Shown here piece by piece: positions 51,423 through 59,462 of a DNA stretch of 64,000 nt. The position numbers and the translations under genes are program-made. The notes beneath the pieces are model-generated. The model made no database searches and was not told the origin of the DNA. It was given only the letters and a program-made list of their open reading frames with translations. The stretch spans positions 62,001 to 126,000 of the forward strand of contig JADJCP010000006.1 in NCBI GenBank assembly GCA_016703155.1, in the 5' to 3' direction. The first letter of the stretch is position 1, and each line of letters opens with the position of its first letter. This stretch comes from Hydrogenophilales bacterium. GTDB lineage: Bacteria > Pseudomonadota > Gammaproteobacteria > Burkholderiales > Thiobacillaceae.

Positions 51423-52172
51423 ATGACCATGCTCCCGCGTCTTTCCCTAGCCCAGGCTGGCCATGTATTGAGCCTGCCCTTGTCACGCATGCTCATGTTG
51501 TCATTGGCCCTGCATATGGCGCTGATCATGTTGATCCAGCCGCGACCGGGCAGCGCCATCCCCTACAGCCAAACCATCCGCGCGCGCATTGTCGCCGCCA
51601 CGCCCGCCGCCAGCGAGGCCGAGCCGGTTCCCGAACAGCGCATCCCCGACGACCTGCTGGCGGCGCTCGACACCTTGGCCCCGCCGAACCCCGAGGCCGT
51701 GCCGGTCCGCGTTCCGGAGCCGCCGTCCGAGTCGCCCGCCGAAACCAGGGTCGCGGCGGAGCCGGTGCCGGCAATACCGTCAGCGCACGCGCCCGATCCG
51801 GACCTGAACCCTTCGCGTTTGCCGGCGCGCGAATCTCCGGACCTCTTGCCCAGCGTTCCGGTGATGCTCGACACCACCTGGTACAACGCGCGCCAACTCG
51901 ATGTTCAGCCCAAGGCGCGCTACGGCATCGAACCCGCGTATCCGGAAGACGCGCGCCGCGCGGGCATCGTCGGCACGGTGACACTGCTGATGCGTATCGA
52001 CGAGCTTGGTGAGGTGAAAGAGGTCACGGTCGAATCGGCGACGCCGCCGGGGGTATTCGATGCCTCCGCGAAGCAAGCCTTCGCGTCGGCGCGCTTTGCC
52101 CCGGCACGGCTGGCGGGGCAGGCGGTGCGCGCCGAGATACGCATACGGGTGACATACACGCTCAACGACTGA
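51423..52172 (+). CDS. TonB-family protein
   Basis: 249 residues. One membrane helix near the start (MLMLSLALHMALIMLIQ), a long Pro/Ala/Glu linker, and a C-terminal TonB domain (EPAYPEDARRAGIVGTVTLLMRIDELGEVKEVTVESATPPG, FDASAKQAFASARFAPARL). TonB transmits energy from ExbBD to outer-membrane receptors; no exbBD gene is nearby, so the partner is unknown. Confidence 0.82.
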   Translation: MTMLPRLSLAQAGHVLSLPLSRMLMLSLALHMALIMLIQPRPGSAIPYSQTIRARIVAATPAASEAEPVPEQRIPDDLLAALDTLAPPNPEAVPVRVPEPPSESPAETRVAAEPVPAIPSAHAPDPDLNPSRLPARESPDLLPSVPVMLDTTWYNARQLDVQPKARYGIEPAYPEDARRAGIVGTVTLLMRIDELGEVKEVTVESATPPGVFDASAKQAFASARFAPARLAGQAVRAEIRIRVTYTLND

Positions 52173-52184
52173 GCACCGGGTCGT

Positions 52185-52367
52185 TCAGGCGTAGGTATCG
52201 ATGTTCTGGCCGAGGTGTGCCGGGTTGACGGCCGCCTGCTGGGCCGCTTGCGCCAACAGTGCGACCATCTGCTGCTGGCTTTGCGCGGCCATCTTAATGG
52301 CCAGCACGCTGATCTGATCCTGATACGCGGTCTGATTCGACGCCAATGCCGAGGCGATGCCTTCCAT
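52185..52367 (-). CDS. YjfB-family putative motility protein
   Basis: 60 residues: MEGIASALASNQTAYQDQISVLAIKMAAQSQQQMVALL, then AVNPAHLGQNIDTYA. This matches the short YjfB family listed as putative motility proteins. It stands alone between the TonB and MltA genes, with no flagellar genes in the window. Confidence 0.7.
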   Translation of the reverse strand: MEGIASALASNQTAYQDQISVLAIKMAAQSQQQMVALLAQAAQQAAVNPAHLGQNIDTYA

Positions 52368-52396
52368 GACGGCCCCCGAGAACGATTACGCTTGCA

Positions 52397-53857
52397 CTAT
52401 AGGCCGTTCTTGCGAACGCTGCCATTGCCCAGGTCTTTCGGCAGCAGCAGCCACATCCGGCCGGTCTGTTTCATGGCGCCGGCCTTGCTGCCGGCGGTGT
52501 CGCCGAAGCCCCAGAAGAAGTCGGCGCGGACATTGCCTTTGATGGCGCTGCCCGTGTCCTGGGCCATGACCAGACGTTGCATGGGGGTGCTCGCGTTCGG
52601 CTGGATCGTTGCCAGCCAGACCGGCGCGCCCAGGGGAATGGCGCGCGGATCGACGGCGATGCTGCGTTCCGGGGTGAGCGGCACCCCCTGCGAGCCGATG
52701 GGTCCGTCACCCAGATTGGGTAGCTCGCGGAAGAAGACAAAGCTGGGGTTGATCTGGAGCAGACGTGGCAGTTTGTCTGGATTGCGCGTCCCCCAGTCCT
52801 TGATACCCTGCATCGACGCCTTGTCCAGGGTCAGCTCGCCCTGTTCCACCAGCCATTTGCCGATTGATTTGTAGGGGTGACCGTTCTGGTCGGCATAGCC
52901 GATGCGCATGAGTTCGCCGTTCTCCATCTGGATGCGCCCGGAGCCTTGCACCTGCAGGAAGAAGAGTTCGACGGGATCGGCGACCCAGGCAATTTCGCGG
53001 CCTTTGAGCGGCGTCTTGCCGGTTTCGATATCGGCCCGGCTGTAATAGGGCACGATCTTGTTGCCCTGGAGTCGGCCGCGCAGGCGCAGGTGTTTCAACT
53101 CCGGATAGAGTTCGGTGAGGTCGACGATCAGCAGGTCGTCGGGAGGCGCCAGCAGCGGATACGGATAGGTCGGCGAGGGTGTCCTGCTGCCGCGCAAGAG
53201 CGGTTCGTAGTAGCCGGTGACCAGACCCTCCGGACCGCCTTCGGCCTGGTTGACCTGGTAAGGCTGGAAACGCTGTTCGAAGAAGGCGCGGAGTTTGCCG
53301 GCGTCGACCGGGAGTTGGCGTGCCTCGTCGCACAGGGCTTGCCAGGCGCGCTGTTTCTGCAGGGTCTGACAGGAACGCAGCCAGGCCGGCCAGGCCAGCA
53401 CCAGATTATCGTTTTTCCAGCCTGGCAAATCCTTCCAGGGGGCGGCTTGCAGCCAGGGATAGTTGCTGGCGGCCTGGAGCCCGGAGGCTGTCTCGACGGC
53501 CGAGCTGGTCGCGGGGGTGGGTACAAGTGTGGGCGCTGGCGCTGGCGCTGGCGCTGAGGCTGGTTCTGGGGCTGGTTCTGGGGCTGGGGCGGGTGTGGCG
53601 GGTGTGCTGGCCGGTGGATTGGCCAGCGGTGCGGCCGGTTCCGGAGCCGCTGGCACCTCGCTGGCTGGCGCCGTCGGCGGCGCCGGGACGTGGACAGCCG
53701 GCTCGGGGCAAGGGGCCGGTGGCACAGGCTCCGCTGGCGAGGCTGCCACTGGTGGAGGGGGGGGCGGGGAACTCGGTTGGACCGGGGTCTCCGGCCCAGG
53801 CAGGGTGACGCAGCCGGCCAGCAGCCCCACCGCGATCAGGGCGACAAAGGTACGCAT
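52397..53857 (-). CDS. mltA: membrane-bound lytic murein transglycosylase A
   Basis: 486 residues. A lipoprotein signal with lipobox LLAGC, then a Pro/Ala-rich linker of about 100 residues (APAPEPAPEPAS and similar), then the MltA domain (LVTGYYEPLLRGSRTPSPTYPYPL, IVPYYSRADIETG, VELFFLQVQGSGRI) and the 3D domain (MAQDTGSAIKGNVRADFFWGFGDTAGSKAG) with catalytic aspartate. It cleaves peptidoglycan glycan strands at the inner face of the outer membrane. The linker is unusually long and low in complexity. It is followed by apaG in the usual betaproteobacterial order. Confidence 0.92.
   Translation of the reverse strand: MRTFVALIAVGLLAGCVTLPGPETPVQPSSPPPPPPVAASPAEPVPPAPCPEPAVHVPAPPTAPASEVPAAPEPAAPLANPPASTPATPAPAPEPAPEPASAPAPAPAPTLVPTPATSSAVETASGLQAASNYPWLQAAPWKDLPGWKNDNLVLAWPAWLRSCQTLQKQRAWQALCDEARQLPVDAGKLRAFFEQRFQPYQVNQAEGGPEGLVTGYYEPLLRGSRTPSPTYPYPLLAPPDDLLIVDLTELYPELKHLRLRGRLQGNKIVPYYSRADIETGKTPLKGREIAWVADPVELFFLQVQGSGRIQMENGELMRIGYADQNGHPYKSIGKWLVEQGELTLDKASMQGIKDWGTRNPDKLPRLLQINPSFVFFRELPNLGDGPIGSQGVPLTPERSIAVDPRAIPLGAPVWLATIQPNASTPMQRLVMAQDTGSAIKGNVRADFFWGFGDTAGSKAGAMKQTGRMWLLLPKDLGNGSVRKNGL
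53531..53600. repeat. low-complexity hexanucleotide tract in mltA
   Basis: Repeats of GGCGCT and GGTTCTGGGGCT run through the linker part of mltA and encode alternating Ala-Pro. Slippage here could vary the linker length. Confidence 0.6.
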
Positions 53858-53862
53858 CGTGC

Positions 53863-54246
53863 TTAGTGCAATACCCTGGGCACGCTCAGCGTGAATTCCG
53901 GAATATCCGCTTCAAAAGCCTCGCCGTCTTCGGCGACCATCTGGTAAGAGCCGCGCATCACGCCCATGGGGGTCGTCAGGGCGGTGCCGCTGGTGTATTC
54001 GAAGTGCTCGCCGGGTTTCAGCATGGGCTGTTCGCCGACCACGCCCAGACCGCGCACCTCCTGGGTCTGGTTCTGGGCGTCGACGATGATCCAGTGCCGG
54101 GAGATGAGCTGCGCCGGCACGGTACCGGTGTTGGCGATATTGATGGTGTAGGCGAAGACATAACGTCCGGCCACTTCGTCGGATTGTTCCAGGATGTAGG
54201 TGGCCACCGGGGTCACGGTGATCTGGTATTTCCTGCTTTCCGCCAT
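53863..54246 (-). CDS. apaG: ApaG protein
   Basis: 127 residues, full length. ApaG features: ITVTPVATYILEQSDEVAGRYVFAYTINIANTG, SRHWIIVDAQNQTQEVRGLGVVGEQPMLKPGE, and the Mg-site region YTSGTALTTPMGVMRGSYQM. The family has an FN3-like fold and is linked to cobalt/magnesium tolerance. It precedes mltA in the same direction. Confidence 0.93.
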   Translation of the reverse strand: MAESRKYQITVTPVATYILEQSDEVAGRYVFAYTINIANTGTVPAQLISRHWIIVDAQNQTQEVRGLGVVGEQPMLKPGEHFEYTSGTALTTPMGVMRGSYQMVAEDGEAFEADIPEFTLSVPRVLH

Positions 54247-54365
54247 GGTTTTTAGTGTCGGGTATCGAGTGTTGGGGCATTCGACACGAATTCCCCCGAC
54301 CTGTCCAGCCCGAGGCCAAACGGGTAAAATCCATGCTCTTTATTTTCTAGCCAGGGAAGTTCGCC

Positions 54366-55052
54366 ATGTCGCAATTCCGTATCGCCCCGTCCATCCTCTC
54401 CGCCAACTTCGCCAAGCTGGGCGAGGAAGTCGACAACGTGCTGGCCGCCGGCGCCGACATCGTTCACTTCGACGTGATGGACAACCACTACGTGCCCAAT
54501 CTGACCATTGGCCCGCTGGTCTGCGAGGCCCTGCGCAAACATGGCGTCACCGCCCCCATCGACGTACACCTGATGGTCAAGCCGGTGGATCGCATCATCC
54601 CCGACTTCGCCAAGGCCGGCGCCACCTACATCACCTTCCACCCGGAAGCCTCGGAGCACATCGACCGCACGATCGGCCTGATCAAGGAATCGGGTTGCAA
54701 GGCGGGCCTGGTGTTCAACCCGGCGACGCCGCTGGATGTCCTGGAGTACACCCTGGACAAGCTCGACATGGTCCTGCTGATGTCGGTGAACCCCGGCTTC
54801 GGTGGCCAGAAATTCATTCCCTACGTCCTCGACAAGGCCCGCAAGGTGCGTCAGATGATCAACGAGCGCGGCCTGAACGTCAGCCTGGAGATCGATGGTG
54901 GCGTCGGCCCCGGCAACATCCTGGAAGTGGCCAAGGCGGGTGTCGATACCTTCGTCGCCGGCTCGGCGGTGTTCGGTGCCGGCAAGGACAGCGACCCGCA
55001 ACGCTACAACAGCATCATCGCGGCGCTGCGCGCGGAATTGGCCAAGGCGTGA
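54366..55052 (+). CDS. rpe: ribulose-phosphate 3-epimerase
   Basis: 228 residues. Interconverts D-ribulose 5-phosphate and D-xylulose 5-phosphate in the pentose phosphate and Calvin cycles. TIM barrel motifs: IAPSILSANFAKLGEEV, HFDVMDNHYVPNLTIGP, DVHLMVKPVDRII, LLMSVNPGFGGQKFIP, LEIDGGVGPGNI. All catalytic aspartates and histidines are present. It is the first gene of rpe-gph-trpE. Confidence 0.95.
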   Translation: MSQFRIAPSILSANFAKLGEEVDNVLAAGADIVHFDVMDNHYVPNLTIGPLVCEALRKHGVTAPIDVHLMVKPVDRIIPDFAKAGATYITFHPEASEHIDRTIGLIKESGCKAGLVFNPATPLDVLEYTLDKLDMVLLMSVNPGFGGQKFIPYVLDKARKVRQMINERGLNVSLEIDGGVGPGNILEVAKAGVDTFVAGSAVFGAGKDSDPQRYNSIIAALRAELAKA

Positions 55053-55061
55053 GTTTCATCA

Positions 55062-55120
55062 CTGTAGGAGCCGGCTTGCCCGCGATGCAGCGTTGATCGC
55101 CGGCAAGCCGGCTCCTACAG
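55062..55120. repeat. REP-like inverted repeat between rpe and gph
   Basis: CTGTAGGAGCCGGCTTGCC (55062-55080) and GGCAAGCCGGCTCCTACAG (55102-55120) form a perfect 19-base inverted repeat, extended by GCGAT/ATCGC in the loop. The core resembles the REP sequences known from Pseudomonas. It would form a very stable RNA hairpin in the rpe-gph message. Confidence 0.88.
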
Positions 55121-55136
55121 CAAAAGAACGGATGTC

Positions 55137-55817
55137 ATGAACTTCCCGCTCCCCATCAAAGCCGTCGTCATCGACCTCGACGGTACGCTTCTCGACACAG
55201 CCCCCGATCTGGCCGATGCCGCCATCGCTATGGCCGCCGATCTGGGGCTGCCGGCGATCACCCTTGAAGAGGTGAAGACCTACATCGGCAACGGCGTTTC
55301 GCGTCTGGTGAAACGGGTGCTGACCCGCGACATGCATGCCGACCCAGCGCCCGAGCTGTTCGCCAAGGCGCTGCCGATCTATGAGAAACACTATGCCGAA
55401 GGCGTGTCGCGCAAGAGCCGGCCGTTTCCCGGGGTGGTCGACGGCCTGCAAGCGATGTTCGAGACCGGTTATCGCCTGGCCTGCATCACCAACAAGGCCG
55501 AGCGTTTCACCGTGCCCTTGCTCAAGGACACCGGGCTGATCGACTTTTTCGAATTGATCCTTTCGGGCGATTCCCTGCCCGAGAAGAAACCTTCGCCGCT
55601 GCCACTGCTGCACGCCTGCCAGGTGTTTGGCGTCGAGCCGGACGAACTGCTGCTGATCGGCGATTCCCTGAACGATACCCAGGCGGCACGCGCCGCCGGC
55701 TGTCCGGTGTTCTGCGTGCCCTACGGCTACAACCGGGGCCGGCCGGTGGCCGAACTGAACCTCGATGCCGTCGTGCCATCACTGGCCGAGGCGGCGAAAC
55801 TGATCGTCAAGAAATGA
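55137..55817 (+). CDS. gph: phosphoglycolate phosphatase
   Basis: 226 residues of the HAD superfamily: nucleophile DLDGTLLDTAPDL, motif II (ITNKAERFT), motif III lysine EKKPSP and motif IV LIGDSLNDTQAARAAG. It removes 2-phosphoglycolate, from photorespiration or DNA repair. It sits between rpe and trpE, the conserved betaproteobacterial order. Confidence 0.92.
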   Translation: MNFPLPIKAVVIDLDGTLLDTAPDLADAAIAMAADLGLPAITLEEVKTYIGNGVSRLVKRVLTRDMHADPAPELFAKALPIYEKHYAEGVSRKSRPFPGVVDGLQAMFETGYRLACITNKAERFTVPLLKDTGLIDFFELILSGDSLPEKKPSPLPLLHACQVFGVEPDELLLIGDSLNDTQAARAAGCPVFCVPYGYNRGRPVAELNLDAVVPSLAEAAKLIVKK

Positions 55818-55930
55818 AGCGCGTGGCATTCCTGGACAAGCGATGGCGATAGGGTATTGCCTATCCAATGCGCCGCCGTTCCCGCGCAAGCGGGGATGAC
55901 GTAACCCACGCCAGCCTCCAAGGAATACCG

Positions 55931-57404
55931 ATGTTCAACGAAGAAAAATTCAACGATCTGGCCCGCCAGGGCTACAACCGCATCCCGGTCATCAAGCAAC
56001 TGCCGGCCGACCTGGATACGCCGCTATCCATCTACCTGAAGCTCGCCAACCAGCCTTATACCTACCTGCTCGAATCGGTGGTCGGCGGCGAGCGCTTCGG
56101 GCGCTATTCCTTCATCGGCCTGCCGGCGCGCACGGTGTTGCGCGTCCACGGCCACTTCGCCAGCGTCGAGACGAATGGCCTGCCGGTCGAGCAGTGCGAC
56201 TGCGCCGACCCCCTCGTCTTCGTCGAGAACTTTCTGGGCCGCTACAAGGCCGCGCCGGTACCCGGTATGCCGCGTTTTCCCGGCGGCCTGTGCGGTTACT
56301 TCGGTTACGACACGGTGCGTTACATCGAGAAAAAGCTCGCCGCGACGCACAAGCCCGATGCCATCAACACCCCGGACATACTGCTGATGCTTACCGACGA
56401 GCTGGCGGTGGTCGACAATCTGTCCGGACGCATCACCCTCATTGTCTACGCCGACCCGCTGCAAGACCTGGGCCTACATCAAGGCACAGCAACGCCTGAG
56501 CGAGCTGGCCAAGCAACTGTACCGTCCGGCGGTGCCGCCCAAGGACGTCCAGGCCGGTCCGGACGCGGCCGTTTCGGAGTTTGGCGAAGCGGCCTTCAAA
56601 GCAGCCGTGGAGCGCGCCAAGCGCTACATCTTCGACGGCGACATCATGCAGGTGGTGCTGTCGCAGCGGATGAGCCAGCCATTCACGGCGCACCCGCTGT
56701 CACTCTATCGCGCGCTGCGTGGCCTGAACCCTTCTCCCTACATGTACTACTACGACATGGGGGGCTTCCAGGTGGTCGGCTCGTCACCGGAAATCCTGGT
56801 GCGCCTCGAAGGCGAGACCGTCACGGTGCGCCCCATCGCCGGCACCCGGCCGCGCGGCGCGACAAGGGAAGACGATCTGCGCCTGGAGCAGGAGCTGCTG
56901 GCCGATCCGAAGGAACGCGCCGAACACGTCCAGCTCATGGACCTGGGCCGCAACGACGCCGGCCGCGTCGCTCAGGTCGGCAGCGTCAAGGTCACCGAAA
57001 ACATGAGCATCGAACGCTACTCGCACGTCATGCACATCGTCTCCAACGTCGAGGGCAAGCTCAAGCCCGGCCTGAGCGCCATGGATGTGTTGCGGGCCAC
57101 CTTCCCGGCGGGCACGGTCTCGGGCGCGCCGAAGATCCGCGCCATGGAGATCATCGACGAACTGGAGCCCAGCAAGCGCGGCGTCTATGCCGGCGCGGTC
57201 GGTTATGTCGGCTTCAACGGCGACATGGATGTCGCCATCGCCATTCGTACCGCCGTGGTCAAGGATCAGATGCTCTACGTCCAGGCCGGTGCCGGGATTG
57301 TCGCCGATTCGGTACCCGAGAATGAATGGACCGAGACCCGTAACAAGGCGCGCGCCGTGCTACGTGCCGCTGAACTGGCTCAGGTGGGATTGGCGACGGA
57401 TTAG
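55931..57404 (+). CDS. trpE: anthranilate synthase component I (single-base frameshift)
   Basis: Converts chorismate to anthranilate with TrpG. The start at 55931 (MFNEEKFNDLARQGYNRIPV) is the usual one. Feedback motif LLESVVGGERFGRYSFIG; chorismate-binding motifs PYMYYYDMGGFQVVGSSPEILVR, PIAGTRPRGATREDD, AGTVSGAPKIRAMEII, GAVGYVGFNGDMD, and QAGAGIVADS. The frame breaks near 56467; removing one C of the CC pair gives ADPLQDWAYIKAQQRLSEL. Corrected length is about 490 residues, normal. trpG and trpD do not follow; an unrelated gene lies next. Confidence 0.92.
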
Positions 57405-57477
57405 TCAGCAAGCCCCGGCGTAAAACTATCTATATGATAATATTGACGAATTAATTTCAGACCGATTGGAGAAGACC

Positions 57478-58758
57478 ATGAAAAAACTACCCTTGGCCAG
57501 CCTGGCCGCCGCCATTCTGATTGCCACCCCGGCCTTCGCCCAGCAACCCGCGCCGCAGCAATATCCCTACACGAACCCGTACCTCATGCCCTATGCGAAC
57601 AACTACGCGGCGGCGAACGCCAATCCGCTGGCCGCCATCGACCCGCGGATCATCGATGCCATCCGCAAGGCGATCGCCATGGCCCAGAGTGCCGCCGAGG
57701 CCGCCGCGAGCAAGGCTCTCGATAGTGCCGCCAAGGCCAATGCGGCCGCGGACGTGGCCAGCGCCAGTGCCAAGACCGTGACGGAACTCAGCCAGAAAGC
57801 GGCGCAGGGCATGGCCGATTTCGCCAAGGTCGCCGCGCAGAGCCGGGAAGCGGGCACGCAAGCGGGCGCGGCGACGCAGAAGGCCGAAGCCGCTACCCTC
57901 CAGGCCGCCGAGGCCGCCTCGCTCGCCTCCAGCGCCGCCGCGAAGGCCGCCGAGGTGGCCGGAAAAGTCGGTGAGACGACACAGAAAGCCGCCGACGCGG
58001 TCGCCAAGGCGGACGCTGCCGCCGCCAAGGCCAATGCCAGCGCGGATCGGGCCAACGATATCGCCGGCAAGTCGGTCTTGGGCATGGCGGAATTCACCAA
58101 GTCCATTGCCCAGGTAAAAGACGCCGGTGCCAAGTCCAGCGAAGCCACCATCAAGGCGGCGGAAGCCGTCAGCCGTGCCGAAAACGCTACCGGCAAGGCC
58201 GAGGCCGCGGTTGCCAAGGTCGCTGAATTCTCCACCCGGGCGTCCATGGGCATGGCGGAATTCGCCAAGTCCGCCAACAAGGTCGCCGATATCGGCGTGC
58301 GCGCCGAAAAATCGGCGAGCCTCGCGGACATGGCCGCGGCCAAGGCCAACGAGGTCGTGGCGCGCGCCGAGGCGATGATGAAGCAGGCCAAGGAGATGCT
58401 GGCCAAGGCCGAGGAGAATCTCAGAGTGGCCGCGAAAGCCGCTGAAGACGCCGCGAATGCCGCGGCCAAAGCCGAAGCCGTGAAGAAAACCGCCGGCCTT
58501 GCCCCGGCGGCGGCCGCGCCGGCCAAGGCTCCGGACGTCGCACCCGGCAAGCCCCAGGTTGCCGCGGCACCCGCCAAGAGCCCGGCGGCTGCGTCGAAAA
58601 CGGTCGTAGCGGCGCCTGCCAAGGCACCTGCTGCGGCCAAAAAAGCGGCACCGCCGGTCGCCAAAAAGACCGGCGCAGCGGCCACCAAAGCCGCCCCGGC
58701 CGCCACCCCTGGCAAGCAGACCAAGCCGGGCCGTGCCTTCACGTCATCCGGGAAATAG
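57478..58758 (+). CDS. Ala-rich periodic coiled-coil exported protein
   Basis: 426 residues. Signal peptide (LASLAAAILIATPAFAQ), a short Tyr/Pro/Asn segment, then about 280 residues of Ala/Lys/Glu heptads predicted to be a long coiled coil, and a Lys/Ala/Pro tail. The motif GMA(D/E)FxK recurs at residues 111, 202 and 258, each followed by a similar block. It is reminiscent of phasin-like or Lpp-like rods and of histone-H1-like tails, but is exported. The start at 57478 follows TTGGAGAAG. Unknown function; probably a periplasmic structural protein. Confidence 0.6.
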   Translation: MKKLPLASLAAAILIATPAFAQQPAPQQYPYTNPYLMPYANNYAAANANPLAAIDPRIIDAIRKAIAMAQSAAEAAASKALDSAAKANAAADVASASAKTVTELSQKAAQGMADFAKVAAQSREAGTQAGAATQKAEAATLQAAEAASLASSAAAKAAEVAGKVGETTQKAADAVAKADAAAAKANASADRANDIAGKSVLGMAEFTKSIAQVKDAGAKSSEATIKAAEAVSRAENATGKAEAAVAKVAEFSTRASMGMAEFAKSANKVADIGVRAEKSASLADMAAAKANEVVARAEAMMKQAKEMLAKAEENLRVAAKAAEDAANAAAKAEAVKKTAGLAPAAAAPAKAPDVAPGKPQVAAAPAKSPAAASKTVVAAPAKAPAAAKKAAPPVAKKTGAAATKAAPAATPGKQTKPGRAFTSSGK

Positions 58759-58984
58759 CCTGGGGGCGGCCTGGGCCGCCCGGTTCGTGTCGGACACGAT
58801 CGGCCGGCTCTGGCGTCAGGGGGCGTGGCAGGGCGAGATGTGGAACCGGCAAAATCTTATGCAGAAGTGGTCCACTGGACCACGCTCAACGCGGCTCGTG
58901 ACGCCGACGGCGGTCTTGGCCCCGACGTCGGTACACTCTCGACATCGGCGATCACAAGCGCAGTGAGCTGTGTTTGCGTGGGCA

Positions 58985-59413
58985 TGGCCGAACGCGACAC
59001 GCTCATCACCGGCGCTGGCCAACCGGAATCGCTTCACTAATCGTCTGAACGATGCCTTGGCGCATCGGTCGTGTGCCAGACGGTTGAGCAAATCGTCGAG
59101 AAAATATCCCTAAGGAAACGCGGATTTATTCGCCAATTGTTCATTGCGAGCGCAGCGCGGCAATCCAGTGCGCTATATAAATCAACAGCCTATGGATCGC
59201 CACGTCGCTGCGCTCCTCGCGGATGACGAATTCTTCGGCGCGTCCCTAAAGTTTTCCGGGCATCGTGCCGATATACAGCTAGGCGCCAGCCCTGGCATCG
59301 CAGAGCATTCCGAGCCAGGCAGAACCGCTGCTGAGGTGTTGCGCCATGCCGATGAAGCGATGTACCTCGACGGGGAACCGCCCAAGAAAGCTCGCCACAC
59401 CGTTCGATCCTGA
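58985..59413 (+). pseudogene. decayed diguanylate cyclase (GGDEF) gene
   Basis: Two separated GGDEF pieces are readable. At 58990-59060, AERDTLITG and, after a one-base shift, ALANRNRFTNRLNDALAHR match the start of the domain (DxLTGLxNRxxF). At 59262-59400, HRADIQLGASPGIAEHSEPG and AAEVLRHADEAMYLDGE match its end. The middle, with the GGDEF motif itself, is gone and an inverted repeat (59141-59226) lies there instead. The tail ending in KKARHTVRS fits a normal GGDEF C terminus. Confidence 0.72.
59141..59226. repeat. imperfect inverted repeat inside the GGDEF pseudogene
   Basis: The left arm TCATTGCGAGCGCAGCGCGG continues to ATCCA (59141-59167). The right arm, 59193-59226, is an imperfect reverse complement of it (TGGATCGCCACGTCGCTGCG and on). 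Such TCATTGCGAG/CGCAATGA-type elements are short non-autonomous repeats. It is placed in the missing middle of the GGDEF gene. Confidence 0.7.
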
Positions 59414-59462
59414 CCCGTCGGGCGCCCGCCCGGTGTGGTGTTTGTACTGACGGATTGGAAAT

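Larger units (their letters stand above)
58759..59462. other. gap holding a decayed GGDEF gene and a mobile-type repeat
   Basis: No intact gene is present. The left half (58759-58980) shows frames without features. The right half carries the pseudogene pieces and repeat listed below. The promoter of the HD-GYP regulator must lie near 59415-59460. Confidence 0.55.
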
